A DNA stretch of 31,612 nt from JANYHY01 sp043784605 (GCA_043784605.1 JAYVYD010000192.1:1-31612), one strand, 5' to 3'; shown: positions 8,079-18,718, counted from the first letter of the stretch. The notes: a model not told the origin generated them from the letters alone. Numbers and translations: made by a program.

Positions 8079-9447
8079 CGATGACAGGCGTCGACGAAGA
8101 GGATGCCTTCGGCGCGAGCGCAGAGGAAGTGGGCTTCGCGGACACGGTCGAAATCGGTGGAGCCTTCGGTGGGGGTGCGGTGGTGAGAGCTGTCGAGCCG
8201 CTCGGTCGAGGCTGAGGTTGAGTCGTTGGCGCTGGCGCGGTGCTCACGAGCGGTGCAGCGCTCTGGACGGCTCGCGACGCGTCCGTGAGGAGGACTTCCG
8301 TGCCGCTCGGCGCACCTCTCATCGCGAGCGAGCCGCCGACAAGGGCCACGAGCGCGACCACGGCGACCGCCGCGCCCCAAAGTGCGCTGCGCGTGCGCGT
8401 CGACGGACGGGGTGTCGAGGACAGCGTCGCGGGGGGTGCTTCCGCCGCCAAATCGAGCGCCTCAGACCTCGTGTCAGTGGGGCTCGTCTTCATTGCAGCA
8501 TTGATCGCCTCGCGTTTGTCGCGTGCGTCGTCCGCGAACAGCCCGCGCATCATGCCGGCTAAATCCGGCGACGAGGTTCTCGCGTCGCGCAGCTTCGCCG
8601 CGACCTCCTTGGCGTCCTTCGGTCGCTCATTCGGCGAGGGTCGAACGAGGCGCGCGTGCAGCGCACGGATCGCCTCCGGGGCTTCCACGAGCGCTGGCAC
8701 TTCGCCCTTCGTCATTCGCCGCATGATTTCGAGCTCGGGACCCTCGCCCCACATGCGGAGGCCGGTGGTCACCTCGTAGAGCAGAGCGCCCACCGCGTAG
8801 AGATCACTCCTACGATCGAGCGGATCGCCCATCGCCTGCTCCGGCGACATGTACGCCATCTTGCCTTTGACCTCGCCGGCGCGCGTGAGGTTGTTGCCCG
8901 TCTCGATCTTGGCGACGCCGAAGTCGAGCAGCTTCACGTGGCCGTCGTAAGACACCATCACGTTGGCCGGTGTGACGTCGCGGTGCACGAGCCCGAGCGG
9001 CTTGTCTTGCACGTCGCGCAGCTCGTGAGCGGCGTGCAGCGCGAGGCAGACGTGCTCCAGGATTTCGAGCCCGAGGTCGAAATCGACCTTTTTTCCGCGG
9101 GATTTGCAGCGGTCGAGGATCGCCGTCAGCGTCTCGCCTTGCACGTACTCCATCGCCAAGTAGAGTTCACCGTCCGCTTCGCCGAACGCGAGCGTGTGCA
9201 CGACGTTCGGGTGACTCAGCAGCGCCGCGAGCCGCGCCTCGTGCAAGAACATCTCGGTGTGGCGAGCGTCCTTCGCGATCTCCGGGCGCATCCGCTTGAG
9301 CGCGACCACCCGCTCGAAGCCGCCGTCTCCCGTCTCGAGCGCCAGCTCCACGCGACCCATGCCGCCCTCGCCGATGAGCATGAGCGAGCGGTACCGGCCC
9401 AATCTCTTCGGCTGCGCCGCGGTTTTCTGATCGCCCTCGGTACCCAT
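8056..9447 (-). CDS. Transmembrane Hanks-type Ser/Thr protein kinase
   Basis: All kinase motifs are present: glycine loop GEGGMG (26-31), VALK with Lys51, Glu70 in helix C, HRDVTPANV with the catalytic Asp157, DFG at 175-177 and SPEQ at 201-204. The catalytic loop reads HRDVTPAN instead of the commoner HRDLKPEN, so the usual Lys after the catalytic Asp is Thr. That form is seen in other myxobacterial kinases from memory and may alter activity. A cytoplasmic linker leads to one membrane helix (about 355-376) and a roughly 85-residue periplasmic tail rich in Pro, Thr and Ser, with no sensor domain. A GGAGG ribosome site lies six bases before ATG 9447. The 3' end overlaps the PEGA-like gene, and 29 bp separate it from the divergent lectin-like lipoprotein. 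Confidence 0.92.
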   Translation of the reverse strand: MGTEGDQKTAAQPKRLGRYRSLMLIGEGGMGRVELALETGDGGFERVVALKRMRPEIAKDARHTEMFLHEARLAALLSHPNVVHTLAFGEADGELYLAMEYVQGETLTAILDRCKSRGKKVDFDLGLEILEHVCLALHAAHELRDVQDKPLGLVHRDVTPANVMVSYDGHVKLLDFGVAKIETGNNLTRAGEVKGKMAYMSPEQAMGDPLDRRSDLYAVGALLYEVTTGLRMWGEGPELEIMRRMTKGEVPALVEAPEAIRALHARLVRPSPNERPKDAKEVAAKLRDARTSSPDLAGMMRGLFADDARDKREAINAAMKTSPTDTRSEALDLAAEAPPATLSSTPRPSTRTRSALWGAAVAVVALVALVGGSLAMRGAPSGTEVLLTDASRAVQSAAPLVSTAPAPTTQPQPRPSGSTALTTAPPPKAPPISTVSAKPTSSALAPKASSSSTPVIDVDTNPI

Positions 9448-9476
9448 CTCGGCCTCCGGTAGTCTACTCTTAAGCC

Positions 9477-10616
9477 GTGCTCGTTGCCGTGACCAAGCAG
9501 AGGCTCGCCCTCGGCGCGAGCGCGCTCGTGCTCGCCACCGCGATCGGGCTCGCTTGCTTGCCGGATCTCGAGGTCATCCCGCCGCGCCCGCCGACCTGCG
9601 GCGACGGCATCGTCGACGTCGATCGTGGCGAGCAATGCGACCCTGGCGACGCTGGCGCGAAGGGGGCGAACGGCTGCACCTCGAGCTGTCTCGTCGACTG
9701 CGACGGTGGATTCATCGATCCGAAGACCGCGCATTGCTATTACTGGGCGACGTCGGCGACCTCGAAAGACTTCGCGGAGCACTTCTGCGGCGGACCTCCG
9801 AACGGCGGGCACGTCGTCACGTTCACGAGTCCCAACGAACTCGCGTTCGTCCTTGCCCAAGCGCAAGGCCCGACGGTCCGCAATGCGCCCGACGCGGCGG
9901 GCGGCTACGCCGCATGGAGCGCGCTCAAGCTCGCGGCGCCGCTGAACGACGACAGTGGGACGACGCCGAACTACGTCAACGACGGCGAGCTCGGATGGGG
10001 TCGAGACTGCGCGGGGTGCTGGGCGCGCATCGACGATCCCGACGCGACCGTGTTTCCGGCGCGCTTCGACGGCGGCTCCACCGGCGAGTGCGCGACTTGG
10101 AATCGTTCCCCAAAGCCGCCTTGGTTCACCTCGGTCTGCGATCTCGCTCAGACGGTTCGACCCGTGCTGTGTGAGCGCGAACCGGTCGGAGACTTCGCGC
10201 GCACTTGCCCTGAAGGCACCTGCATCTCGCTCCAACTCACCTCGGCACAAAAGACGTACGTGCTCGTTCGAACGCCCGTGGCGGCGGACGTTGCGCAGAT
10301 CAACTGCGAGAAGCTCCACGGCAGGCTCGTCGTGCTCGCGACTCGGGAAGAGCGCGAGCAACTGTTCGCCGCGATCGAAGGACTAGGCGTGATGGAGACG
10401 TGGATCGGCCTGTCGCGCGACTCGCCAACCTCACCCTGGAAATGGGACGACGGCAGCGACGTCTCAAAGTACCCGCTCCCCTGGGGCGACCTCGAGCCGC
10501 GCGCGATCGACTTCTCACGCGCATACGTCACGATCGATCGCTTGCGCTACGACACGCGAGCGGCGCACGCGATTGATGACAGCACTGCGACTCGCGCCTA
10601 CGTCTGCGAGCGCTGA
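9477..10616 (+). CDS. Lipoprotein with two C-type-lectin-like domains
   Basis: The start is GTG 9477 or GTG 9489. Either leaves a signal peptide ending LATAIGLAC, a good lipobox. After it comes CGDGIVDVDRGEQCDPG, the cysteine-rich motif common in myxobacterial surface proteins. Two C-type-lectin-like units follow. The first runs from HCYYWATSATSKDFAEHFC to VRPVLCERE. The second runs from KTYVLVRTPVAADVAQINC through LVVLATREEREQLF, TWIGLSRD and WKWDDGSD to AYVCER. This fold usually binds carbohydrate or protein ligands. The classical EPN/QPD calcium-sugar motif is not evident, so ligand type is unknown. The protein should sit on the outer surface. It is divergent from the kinase gene and the two may share a promoter region. 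Confidence 0.8.
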   Translation: MLVAVTKQRLALGASALVLATAIGLACLPDLEVIPPRPPTCGDGIVDVDRGEQCDPGDAGAKGANGCTSSCLVDCDGGFIDPKTAHCYYWATSATSKDFAEHFCGGPPNGGHVVTFTSPNELAFVLAQAQGPTVRNAPDAAGGYAAWSALKLAAPLNDDSGTTPNYVNDGELGWGRDCAGCWARIDDPDATVFPARFDGGSTGECATWNRSPKPPWFTSVCDLAQTVRPVLCEREPVGDFARTCPEGTCISLQLTSAQKTYVLVRTPVAADVAQINCEKLHGRLVVLATREEREQLFAAIEGLGVMETWIGLSRDSPTSPWKWDDGSDVSKYPLPWGDLEPRAIDFSRAYVTIDRLRYDTRAAHAIDDSTATRAYVCER

Positions 10617-10806
10617 GAGAGCAGCTCGTCGAGGCACCGGGGCAACCACCTCGCGCTAGTGGCACTTCGCGAATACGGACTCGCCTCCAACCGAAGCGTC
10701 ATCGCGGGATGAAGTCTCACAGAAAGATCAAAAGCTCGAGAGGTAGCTCCAAACTCCACTCTTGATCTTCCCGATCTTTTTGTGAGCTCTCCGGGTCCCG
10801 CCTCCT
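10617..10806. repeat. Intergenic region with a 14-bp inverted repeat
   Basis: This 190-bp gap separates two convergent genes and holds no credible ORF. CTCACAGAAAGATC at 10716-10729 pairs with GATCTTTTTGTGAG at 10773-10786 with one G-T wobble. An inner TTGATCTT near 10762 could compete for the AAGATCAA of the left arm, so two alternative hairpins are possible. The right arm includes five consecutive T, so for rightward transcripts the stem resembles a terminator with U's inside the arm and not after it. The region is more AT-rich than its surroundings. Confidence 0.5.
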
Positions 10807-11454
10807 TCAGCTGTGTGGGGCGGAGAGCTTCGCGATGTTCTCGAGCACCTTCTGCTTCAAGTATGGATAGCCTTTCGAGGGATCCGTGAGGTACTTGTCG
10901 AACGTGCCGTACCAGTTCTTCACGAGGCTCGAGCGCTCGGTCACGACGTCGACGACGCGGTAGCTCCCTGCGGCCGGCTCGAGCACGTAGTCGATGAACA
11001 CGGTCGGCTCGCGAGCGTCGAGGTTGCTCTTCGCCTCGGTGTGCACAGAGACGAGGCTTCCGACGTTGCCGGTGCCGGCGTACGTGATCGTGTAGTTGAG
11101 CGTGCGATTCAGGTTCTTCTGATACTGCTTTTGCACGAGCGACTTGAGGAGGCCGCTGATCTCGACCTGCTGCGCGGGTGAGAGCTCTTTCCAGTGGTCA
11201 GTGCAGTTGGGTACCTGAGCCTGACACGGCTCGCCGAACGTGCCCTTGGCCAAGGCGTCGTAGTCGATCATCCCGTCGAGCGCGGCGGAGATCTGCGCGT
11301 TCTTCCCCGCGGAGTCAGGCTGGCGGAGCAAGGTCTCGAGCTTCGAGTGTTGCGACTTCACATAGTCGTCCGGGGCCCCTGCGATCGCCATTGCCGACGA
11401 AGCGAGCGCCACAGAGAACGTGATGACAGCCAACGACAGTGAACGAAACTTCAT
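10807..11454 (-). CDS. MlaC/Ttg2D-family periplasmic phospholipid-binding protein
   Basis: Starting at ATG 11454 (MKFRSLSLAVITFSVALASSAMA) gives a clear Sec signal and a mature protein of about 190 residues. An upstream ATG at 11517 would add 21 basic residues before the signal and is rejected. Features match the MlaC/Ttg2 family: an early helix ending in MIDYDALAKGTFG, WKELSPAQQVEISGLLKSLV, a YTITYAG beta strand and FIDYVLEPAAGSYRVVDV. MlaC carries phospholipid across the periplasm between MlaA and the MlaFEDB ABC complex. An insertion with two Cys (GEPCQAQVPNCTD) is unusual and could form a disulfide. No mlaE, mlaF or mlaD gene is nearby; the upstream neighbour is a PilS-like kinase. Confidence 0.75.
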   Translation of the reverse strand: MKFRSLSLAVITFSVALASSAMAIAGAPDDYVKSQHSKLETLLRQPDSAGKNAQISAALDGMIDYDALAKGTFGEPCQAQVPNCTDHWKELSPAQQVEISGLLKSLVQKQYQKNLNRTLNYTITYAGTGNVGSLVSVHTEAKSNLDAREPTVFIDYVLEPAAGSYRVVDVVTERSSLVKNWYGTFDKYLTDPSKGYPYLKQKVLENIAKLSAPHS

Positions 11455-11550
11455 GGTCTTGCCTTGTTCGACGTGGATTCGCCGTCTTGATTCACGGCTC
11501 TCTATCAGATGGTGCAAGGCGAAGGCCAGTTCCGGCCATTTGCGGGGAAA

Positions 11551-12918
11551 CTACGCTCGAGCCGGTTTTGGCGGCGGAAGACTCGCTTTTAGCCCCACCA
11601 CGTCACGGCTGAGCACGACGCGAAACGACGCGCCCCCCTGTGGCTGGCTTACTACATCGATGGAGGCCCCAAAGCGCGAGTGGTCGTCCAGGATACGCTT
11701 GACGACCGCGAGGCCGATGCCGGTCCCGTGAGATCGGGTCGTGTAGAACGCGTCGAAGATGCGCGCCTTCGCGTCGCCAGACACGCCTGGACCTTGGTCC
11801 TCGACCGAGAGCGTAGCCGCATCCTGATCGGCCTCCACGCGCACTGTGACGGTCGTGTCTGGGCTCGACGATTGGATAGCGTTGCGCACGAGATTCCAAA
11901 CGACCTGACGAATCTGCGCACCATCGCAGCGCGCGCGCACCCCGCCTTCGGGACCGATGTAGACGACCTTGATCGTGCCCTTCGCGCCGGCGGGGCGGTT
12001 GGCGAGCAGCACGACGTCGTGTGCGACCTCAGCGACGTCAACGGACTCTGCCCTCGCCTTGCGCGGCTTCGACAGGTCGACCATGTCGCCGACGAGATCG
12101 TTCAGTCGCGTCGCCTCTCGCAGGATGATGTCGCAGAGCTGCTTGTCCTCACTCTCGAGGGCCGAGGACTCACGAAGCAGCTCGACCGAGCCCTTGATGG
12201 AGCCGAGCGGATTTCGGATCTCGTGCGCGAGCCACGCAGCGATCCGGCCGAGCTCGGCGAGCCGCTCGGCCTCGGTGTAGCGCTGTGTCGCGAGCTCGAG
12301 CGCGCCGCCTGTCGTGCGTAGGCGCTCGGCCAAGTAGCTCGCGAGCGCGGTGACTGCGACGATGCCCAAGCCGTTGATGAGCACCGGGTACGTGAGCTGC
12401 GCGGGCGTGAGCGCGAACGCCGACCAGAGCTGATCGGAAGGCGGGTGCAAGACCCCGCGCGCGAACGCGGCACACATCGCACCGTACAAGGCGCCCCCGA
12501 TCACCGCAGAGAGCACCGCGCCGCGCAGGCCCACGAGGATTGCCCCGACGAGCACGGTGAGGCCGTAGAACGAGGTCGCGCCGCTCGACGCGCCGCCCGA
12601 TACGTAGACGATCGCGGTCCACAGAAATTGATCGAGCACGAGCTGCACGTACGTGAGCTGGCGCAGCCTGCGCCCCGATCGGAGCACCGCCGCTTGCACC
12701 GCCGCGAGCGCGTACGCGACGCCGATCGTGACGTACACGATGCGCAGCGTCTCGGGATACTCGGCGAGCTTGCCGCGTAGATAGAAAAAGAAGGTGGCGC
12801 CCAAGAGGAGCGTCAGCACGCTGAGGCGCAGACCCGTCACCCACGAGAGGCGTCGGCGTAGCCCGTCGTCGATGAACTCGATCCGGGGATTTGCCCGTGG
12901 ATTCGGCAGCGCGCTCAC
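11551..12918 (-). CDS. pilS: PilS-like sensor histidine kinase
   Basis: The 455-residue kinase begins with about six membrane helices (roughly residues 26-197) with almost no periplasmic loops, the architecture of PilS. A short coiled-coil (ATQRYTEAERLAELGR) leads to the H-box AHEIRNPL with phospho-acceptor His232. The ATPase motifs follow: N-box NLVRNAIQ (342-349), DQGPG (374-378), FDAFYTT and GTGIGL (398-403). It starts 8 bp after pilC on the same strand, matching the pilC-pilS order in Myxococcus. PilS controls pilin transcription through the NtrC-type regulator PilR; here no response regulator follows, and the next gene encodes an MlaC-like protein. The name rests on topology and synteny; another histidine kinase of similar build cannot be excluded. 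Confidence 0.8.
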   Translation of the reverse strand: MSALPNPRANPRIEFIDDGLRRRLSWVTGLRLSVLTLLLGATFFFYLRGKLAEYPETLRIVYVTIGVAYALAAVQAAVLRSGRRLRQLTYVQLVLDQFLWTAIVYVSGGASSGATSFYGLTVLVGAILVGLRGAVLSAVIGGALYGAMCAAFARGVLHPPSDQLWSAFALTPAQLTYPVLINGLGIVAVTALASYLAERLRTTGGALELATQRYTEAERLAELGRIAAWLAHEIRNPLGSIKGSVELLRESSALESEDKQLCDIILREATRLNDLVGDMVDLSKPRKARAESVDVAEVAHDVVLLANRPAGAKGTIKVVYIGPEGGVRARCDGAQIRQVVWNLVRNAIQSSSPDTTVTVRVEADQDAATLSVEDQGPGVSGDAKARIFDAFYTTRSHGTGIGLAVVKRILDDHSRFGASIDVVSQPQGGASFRVVLSRDVVGLKASLPPPKPARA

Positions 12919-12926
12919 CGCCGGTC

Positions 12927-14141
12927 TCAGTCCGCCTTGATTTTACCGGCCATCGAGAAGATCGGCAGGTACATCGCGATGAGCACGACGCCGACGGTCC
13001 CGCCGATGAACACCATCATCACGGGCTCGATGAGGCTCGTCATTGCGGCGACGGCGACGTCGACCTCTTCTTCGTAGAAGTCGGCGATCTTGTTGAGCAT
13101 GGTATCGAGCGCGCCGGTTTGCTCGCCGACGCCGATCATCTGAACGACCATCGGAGGGAACACGGCCGTCTGCGTGAGCGGCTCCGCCATGTTCTTGCCC
13201 TCGCTGATGCGCGCGCGCGTGTACATGATGGCCTCTTCGATCACCATATTTCCGGCGGTCTTTGCGACGATCTCGAGCGCGTCTAGGATCGCGACGCCCG
13301 ACGTGAGCAGCGTTCCGAGGGTACGCGTGAAGCGCGCGACGGCGATCTTCTTGAGCACGTCGCCGATGACGGGCAAGCGCAGCAGCAGCCGGTGGAAGAA
13401 GCGCTTACCGTTGGGGCGGCGATAGACCATGCTGACGCCCACCGTCCCCGCCACGAGCAGCACGAGGAAGTAAGGCAGGTTGTGGACGAACGACTCGGAG
13501 ACGGAGATGACGATCTGCGTGAGGACGGGCATGTCGTCCTTGCTGCCGAGGTCTTTGAAGATGTTCTTGAACGACGGGATGACCCACCCGAGCAAGACGC
13601 CGAGCACCGCTCCGAAGACGAACAAGACGACGCTCGGGTACACCATCGCGCCGCGCAGCTGGCGCTTCAGCTTGACGTTCTTCTCGGCGTAGACCGCGAG
13701 GCGGTTGAGGATCGTGTCGATGATGCCGCCCGCCTCGCCTGCTTGAACGAGGTTGCAATACAGCGGGTCGAACACGTCCTCGTGCTTGCGGAGGGCCTCG
13801 CTGAAGGTCGCGCCTTGCTCGACGGTCGACTTCACGTCCCCGATGACAGCCGCGAAAGTCTTGTTGTCCGTCTGATTACCGAGGATGTCCAGGCACTGCA
13901 CGATAGGCAGACCGGCATCGATCATCGTGGCCAGCAAGCGGGTGAAGGTGACGAGATCCTTCTGCGAGACACCGGAACCGATTCTGAGCTTGGACCAGTC
14001 GTAGCCCTTCTTCTTGACCTTCGTCGGCGTGAGCTTCTGGGCGCGGAGCTTGTTCTGGACGGCATCCTCCGTCTCAGCCTCCATCTGCCCCTTGCGCAGC
14101 TCTCCGGTCGTCGAGCGTGCTTCCCAGACGAATTCAGCCAT
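12927..14141 (-). CDS. pilC: Type IV pilus inner-membrane platform protein PilC
   Basis: The 404-residue protein starts MAEFVWEARSTTGELRKGQM, the typical PilC/GspF opening. It has two tandem T2SSF domains. The first runs from FTRLLATMIDAGLPIVQCLD to NLVQAGEAGG; the second runs from FTRTLGTLLTSGVAILDALE to MIGVGEQTGALD. Membrane helices lie near residues 170-195, 220-240 and at the C-terminus (PVMMVFIGGTVGVVLIAMYLPIF). PilC anchors the extension and retraction ATPases PilB and PilT in the inner membrane. The gene is full length and directly precedes the pilS-like gene, but pilB, pilT and pilA are not in the window. The start region is divergent from the hydrolase gene at 14192, leaving a 50-bp shared upstream region. 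Confidence 0.95.
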   Translation of the reverse strand: MAEFVWEARSTTGELRKGQMEAETEDAVQNKLRAQKLTPTKVKKKGYDWSKLRIGSGVSQKDLVTFTRLLATMIDAGLPIVQCLDILGNQTDNKTFAAVIGDVKSTVEQGATFSEALRKHEDVFDPLYCNLVQAGEAGGIIDTILNRLAVYAEKNVKLKRQLRGAMVYPSVVLFVFGAVLGVLLGWVIPSFKNIFKDLGSKDDMPVLTQIVISVSESFVHNLPYFLVLLVAGTVGVSMVYRRPNGKRFFHRLLLRLPVIGDVLKKIAVARFTRTLGTLLTSGVAILDALEIVAKTAGNMVIEEAIMYTRARISEGKNMAEPLTQTAVFPPMVVQMIGVGEQTGALDTMLNKIADFYEEEVDVAVAAMTSLIEPVMMVFIGGTVGVVLIAMYLPIFSMAGKIKAD

Positions 14142-14191
14142 CGTCCATCATGATAGCTTCTTGTGCAGCGCACGGTCAAAGAACGAGGCTC

Positions 14192-15211
14192 ATGAGAACC
14201 GCCGCGGACGAGCTCGCCAGAAAGCTGATTTTCGAGGGGATCGCGCCGCAAGCCGCCGTGGGCGTCTTGTCGAGGAGCGCGATGCACGTCGGCGGAGACG
14301 TCGACACCATCTTCGATCTCGCGAGCCTCACCAAACCGGCGACGGCGCTCGCCATCGCGACTCTCGGGTTGAAGGGACGACTCCTCGGCGCGCTCGTGCA
14401 GGAGGCGCGCGGCACCTGGAGCGAAACGACGCCGCTCGAGCTACTGCTCGCGCATCGGGCGGGGCTCTCCGCGCACGAGAAGCTCTACGCTCCGATGCTC
14501 GTCGACGAGCCAATCGATCGCGTGCGCGCCATGAATACGGCCGCGAACGCCCGTCGCGAGACCGACACGAGCGCCCCCGTCTACAGCGACATGGGCTACG
14601 TGCTCGCGGGCGAAGCGCTCGCGCGCGCGACGCGCCACCAAGACGCCGGCCTCGCAATTGCGGAGTGCGTTCTCTCTCCGCTGAAGCTGGACGGCGAGCT
14701 CGGAACTAGCCGCGATCTCGGGCTATCGTCGAAGCTCGATCGCGTCGCGCCGACCGAAGACGTCGCGTGGCGCGGCGGCGTGATCCGTGGGCTCGTGCAC
14801 GACGAGAACGCGTGGGCGCTCACGGGCCGCGGCGGCAGCGGACACGCGGGCCTCTTCGGTACGATCACGGGAGTCCTCAAATTTGGCCGCGCCGCGCTCG
14901 ATCTATTGATGGGTCAACCATCTCCACTTGGGACGCACGACATCGATTGGATGGTGAAGGAGCGACCCGGCGGAACCCTCCGCGCTGGCTTCGACGGCAA
15001 GAGCGAGAGCGGTTCGTCGGCGGGCACGGTCCTCGGTCCGCGAACGTTCGGTCATTTGGGCTTCACGGGAACGAGCGTGTGGATCGATCCGGATCAAGAG
15101 GTCGTCGTCGCGATCCTCACCAACCGAGTGCACCCAACGCGCGACAACACCAAAATCCGAGACGCCCGCCCTTGGGCCCACGACGAGCTAGCCAAGATCG
15201 GTCTGCGTTGA
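14192..15211 (+). CDS. Serine-type beta-lactamase-fold hydrolase (class C/EstB-like)
   Basis: From ATG 14192 (MRTAADELARKLIFEGIAPQ) the 339-residue protein shows the three motifs of the beta-lactamase/DD-peptidase superfamily: SLTK at 45-48 with the nucleophile Ser45 and Lys48, the Tyr motif YSD at 131-133, and HLGFTGTS in the last third as the HxG/KTG equivalent. LLAHRAGL is typical of the class C/esterase EstB group. No signal peptide is seen, so it should act in the cytoplasm, where such proteins usually serve as esterases or peptidases and not as antibiotic-resistance enzymes. A longer frame from 14117 would overlap the divergent pilC start and lacks support. A GAGG lies three bases before the chosen ATG. 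Confidence 0.8.
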   Translation: MRTAADELARKLIFEGIAPQAAVGVLSRSAMHVGGDVDTIFDLASLTKPATALAIATLGLKGRLLGALVQEARGTWSETTPLELLLAHRAGLSAHEKLYAPMLVDEPIDRVRAMNTAANARRETDTSAPVYSDMGYVLAGEALARATRHQDAGLAIAECVLSPLKLDGELGTSRDLGLSSKLDRVAPTEDVAWRGGVIRGLVHDENAWALTGRGGSGHAGLFGTITGVLKFGRAALDLLMGQPSPLGTHDIDWMVKERPGGTLRAGFDGKSESGSSAGTVLGPRTFGHLGFTGTSVWIDPDQEVVVAILTNRVHPTRDNTKIRDARPWAHDELAKIGLR

Positions 15212-15223
15212 GACGTTCGACGC

Positions 15224-17038
<1,815 letters not shown>

Positions 17039-17092
17039 GGGGCTAGCGTATTGTAGCTGCGCAATCTGTGCGAGTTCACGTAAAACCGCGAC

Positions 17093-18571
17093 ATGCTTTT
17101 GCTCGCCATCGACCAAGGGACCACGGGAACCACTGCACTCGTCGTCGAGAAGTCCGGCAAGGTGCTCGGCCGCGGCACGACGGAGTTCGCGCAACACTTT
17201 CCCAAGCCCGGCTGGGTCGAGCATGACGTGCGTGAGATCTGGGTCTCCGTGAAAGAGTCCGTCGGCAAGGCGCTGGCCGCGGCGAAGGTCACGGGCAAAG
17301 ACGTCGGGGGCATCGGCATCACCAATCAGCGCGAGACGACGGTGGTCTGGGACAAGCAGACGGGCGAGCCGATCCACGGAGCGATCGTCTGGCAGTGCCG
17401 CCGCACCGCAGACGAGTGTCAGCGCCTCAAGGACGCCGGTCATACCGACGCCGTGCGCGCCAAGACGGGCCTCGTCATCGATGCCTATTTTTCAGGCACC
17501 AAAGTGGCGTGGTTGCTGGATCAAGTATCGGGGGCGAGGGACCGCGCGAACAAAGGTGAGCTCGCGTTCGGTACGATCGACTGCTGGTTGATCTCGATGC
17601 TCACGCAGAGAGACAAGCACGTCACCGACGTCAGCAACGCGTCGCGCACGCTCCTCTTCGACATCGTGCGCATGCAGTGGGACGACGAGCTGCTCGCGCT
17701 CTTCCGCGTACCGCGAGAGATGTTGCCGACGGTGGTGGGGAGCGCGGAGATCGTCGGTCATACGCGCGGCTCGGATTTCTTGCCCGATGGCGTCCCCATC
17801 GCGGGCATCGCTGGCGATCAGCAAGCCGCGCTCTTCGGACAAGCGTGCTTCGAGATCGGCGACGCGAAATGCACCTACGGCACGGGCGCGTTCGCGCTGA
17901 TGAACGTCGGGCACCAACCCGTGATGAGCACGCACGGCCTCGTGACCACCGTGGCGTGGAAGGTCGGTGGACAAGTCACCTACGCGCTCGAGGGCAGCTC
18001 GTTCATCGCGGGCGCGGCGGTGCAGTGGCTGCGCGACGGGCTTGGCATCATCAAGAGCGCGGCCGAGATCGAGTCGCTCGCACGAAAGGTCGAGTCCACC
18101 GACGGGGTCGTGTTCGTCCCTGCCCTCGCCGGCCTCGGCGCGCCGTATTGGGACCAGAACGCGCGCGGGACCATCGTAGGTCTCACGCGTGGCACGACGA
18201 GCGCGCACCTCGCGCGAGCGACACTCGAGGGTATCGCGTTCTCGGTGCTCGACCTCCTCCGCGCAATGGCGCAAGACGCGGGTCGCCCGATCGAGCGACT
18301 GCGAGTCGACGGCGGCGCCGCCAAGAACGACCTGCTGATGCAGTTTCAGGCCGATATTTCGCGGGCGCACGTGGAGCGACCGCACGAGCTCGAGTCCACC
18401 GGCCGAGGCGCCGCGATGTTGGCTGGCGTGGGCCTCGGTTGGTTCGAGCCCAAGGCCGCGGCTTCGATGTTGTCCATCGAGAGGTCGTTTGCACCAACGG
18501 CGTCGGAACAAGACGTGTCCCGTGCGCGTCACATGTGGGAGGACGCCATCCGGCGCGCTCGCTCCACCTGA
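17093..18571 (+). CDS. glpK: Glycerol kinase
   Basis: The 492-residue protein shows the FGGY kinase pattern throughout. It has the N-terminal phosphate-1 loop LAIDQGTTGTTALVV, GITNQRETTVVWDKQTGEP, the glycerol-binding segment AIVWQCRRTAD, YFSGTKVAWLLD, GTIDCWLI, the signature GDQQAALFGQACFEIGDAKC, YGTGAF and LRVDGGAAKNDLLMQFQAD. It phosphorylates glycerol to sn-glycerol 3-phosphate with ATP. Length is usual for GlpK (about 500). No GlpF facilitator or GlpD dehydrogenase is next to it. The gene is divergent from the UbiB-like gene with 54 bp between starts, and no strong Shine-Dalgarno precedes its ATG. Identification is by strong family motifs. Confidence 0.95.
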   Translation: MLLLAIDQGTTGTTALVVEKSGKVLGRGTTEFAQHFPKPGWVEHDVREIWVSVKESVGKALAAAKVTGKDVGGIGITNQRETTVVWDKQTGEPIHGAIVWQCRRTADECQRLKDAGHTDAVRAKTGLVIDAYFSGTKVAWLLDQVSGARDRANKGELAFGTIDCWLISMLTQRDKHVTDVSNASRTLLFDIVRMQWDDELLALFRVPREMLPTVVGSAEIVGHTRGSDFLPDGVPIAGIAGDQQAALFGQACFEIGDAKCTYGTGAFALMNVGHQPVMSTHGLVTTVAWKVGGQVTYALEGSSFIAGAAVQWLRDGLGIIKSAAEIESLARKVESTDGVVFVPALAGLGAPYWDQNARGTIVGLTRGTTSAHLARATLEGIAFSVLDLLRAMAQDAGRPIERLRVDGGAAKNDLLMQFQADISRAHVERPHELESTGRGAAMLAGVGLGWFEPKAAASMLSIERSFAPTASEQDVSRARHMWEDAIRRARST

Positions 18572-18718
18572 CTCGAAGACTCGTTGCTGATTCGACGCTC
18601 TGGCCTTACGTTCGTAGGAGTTACTTTCGTACGCTTTCCGAAACGCGCCTCGCGTGTCCGACCAGCCCTCGGCCATTGCATAGAAGAGGCGATTTTCGGC
18701 CAAAGGGAGATTCGTTCA

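Noticed and set aside
9216..10361. 381-codon minus-strand ORF across the lectin-like gene
   Set aside because: Shadow of the lectin-like lipoprotein, which has a signal peptide, lipobox and two domains; the antisense product is low complexity.
14192..15211. Antibiotic-resistance beta-lactamase
   Set aside because: The fold is right but there is no signal peptide, and the motifs fit the esterase/peptidase-like class C relatives.
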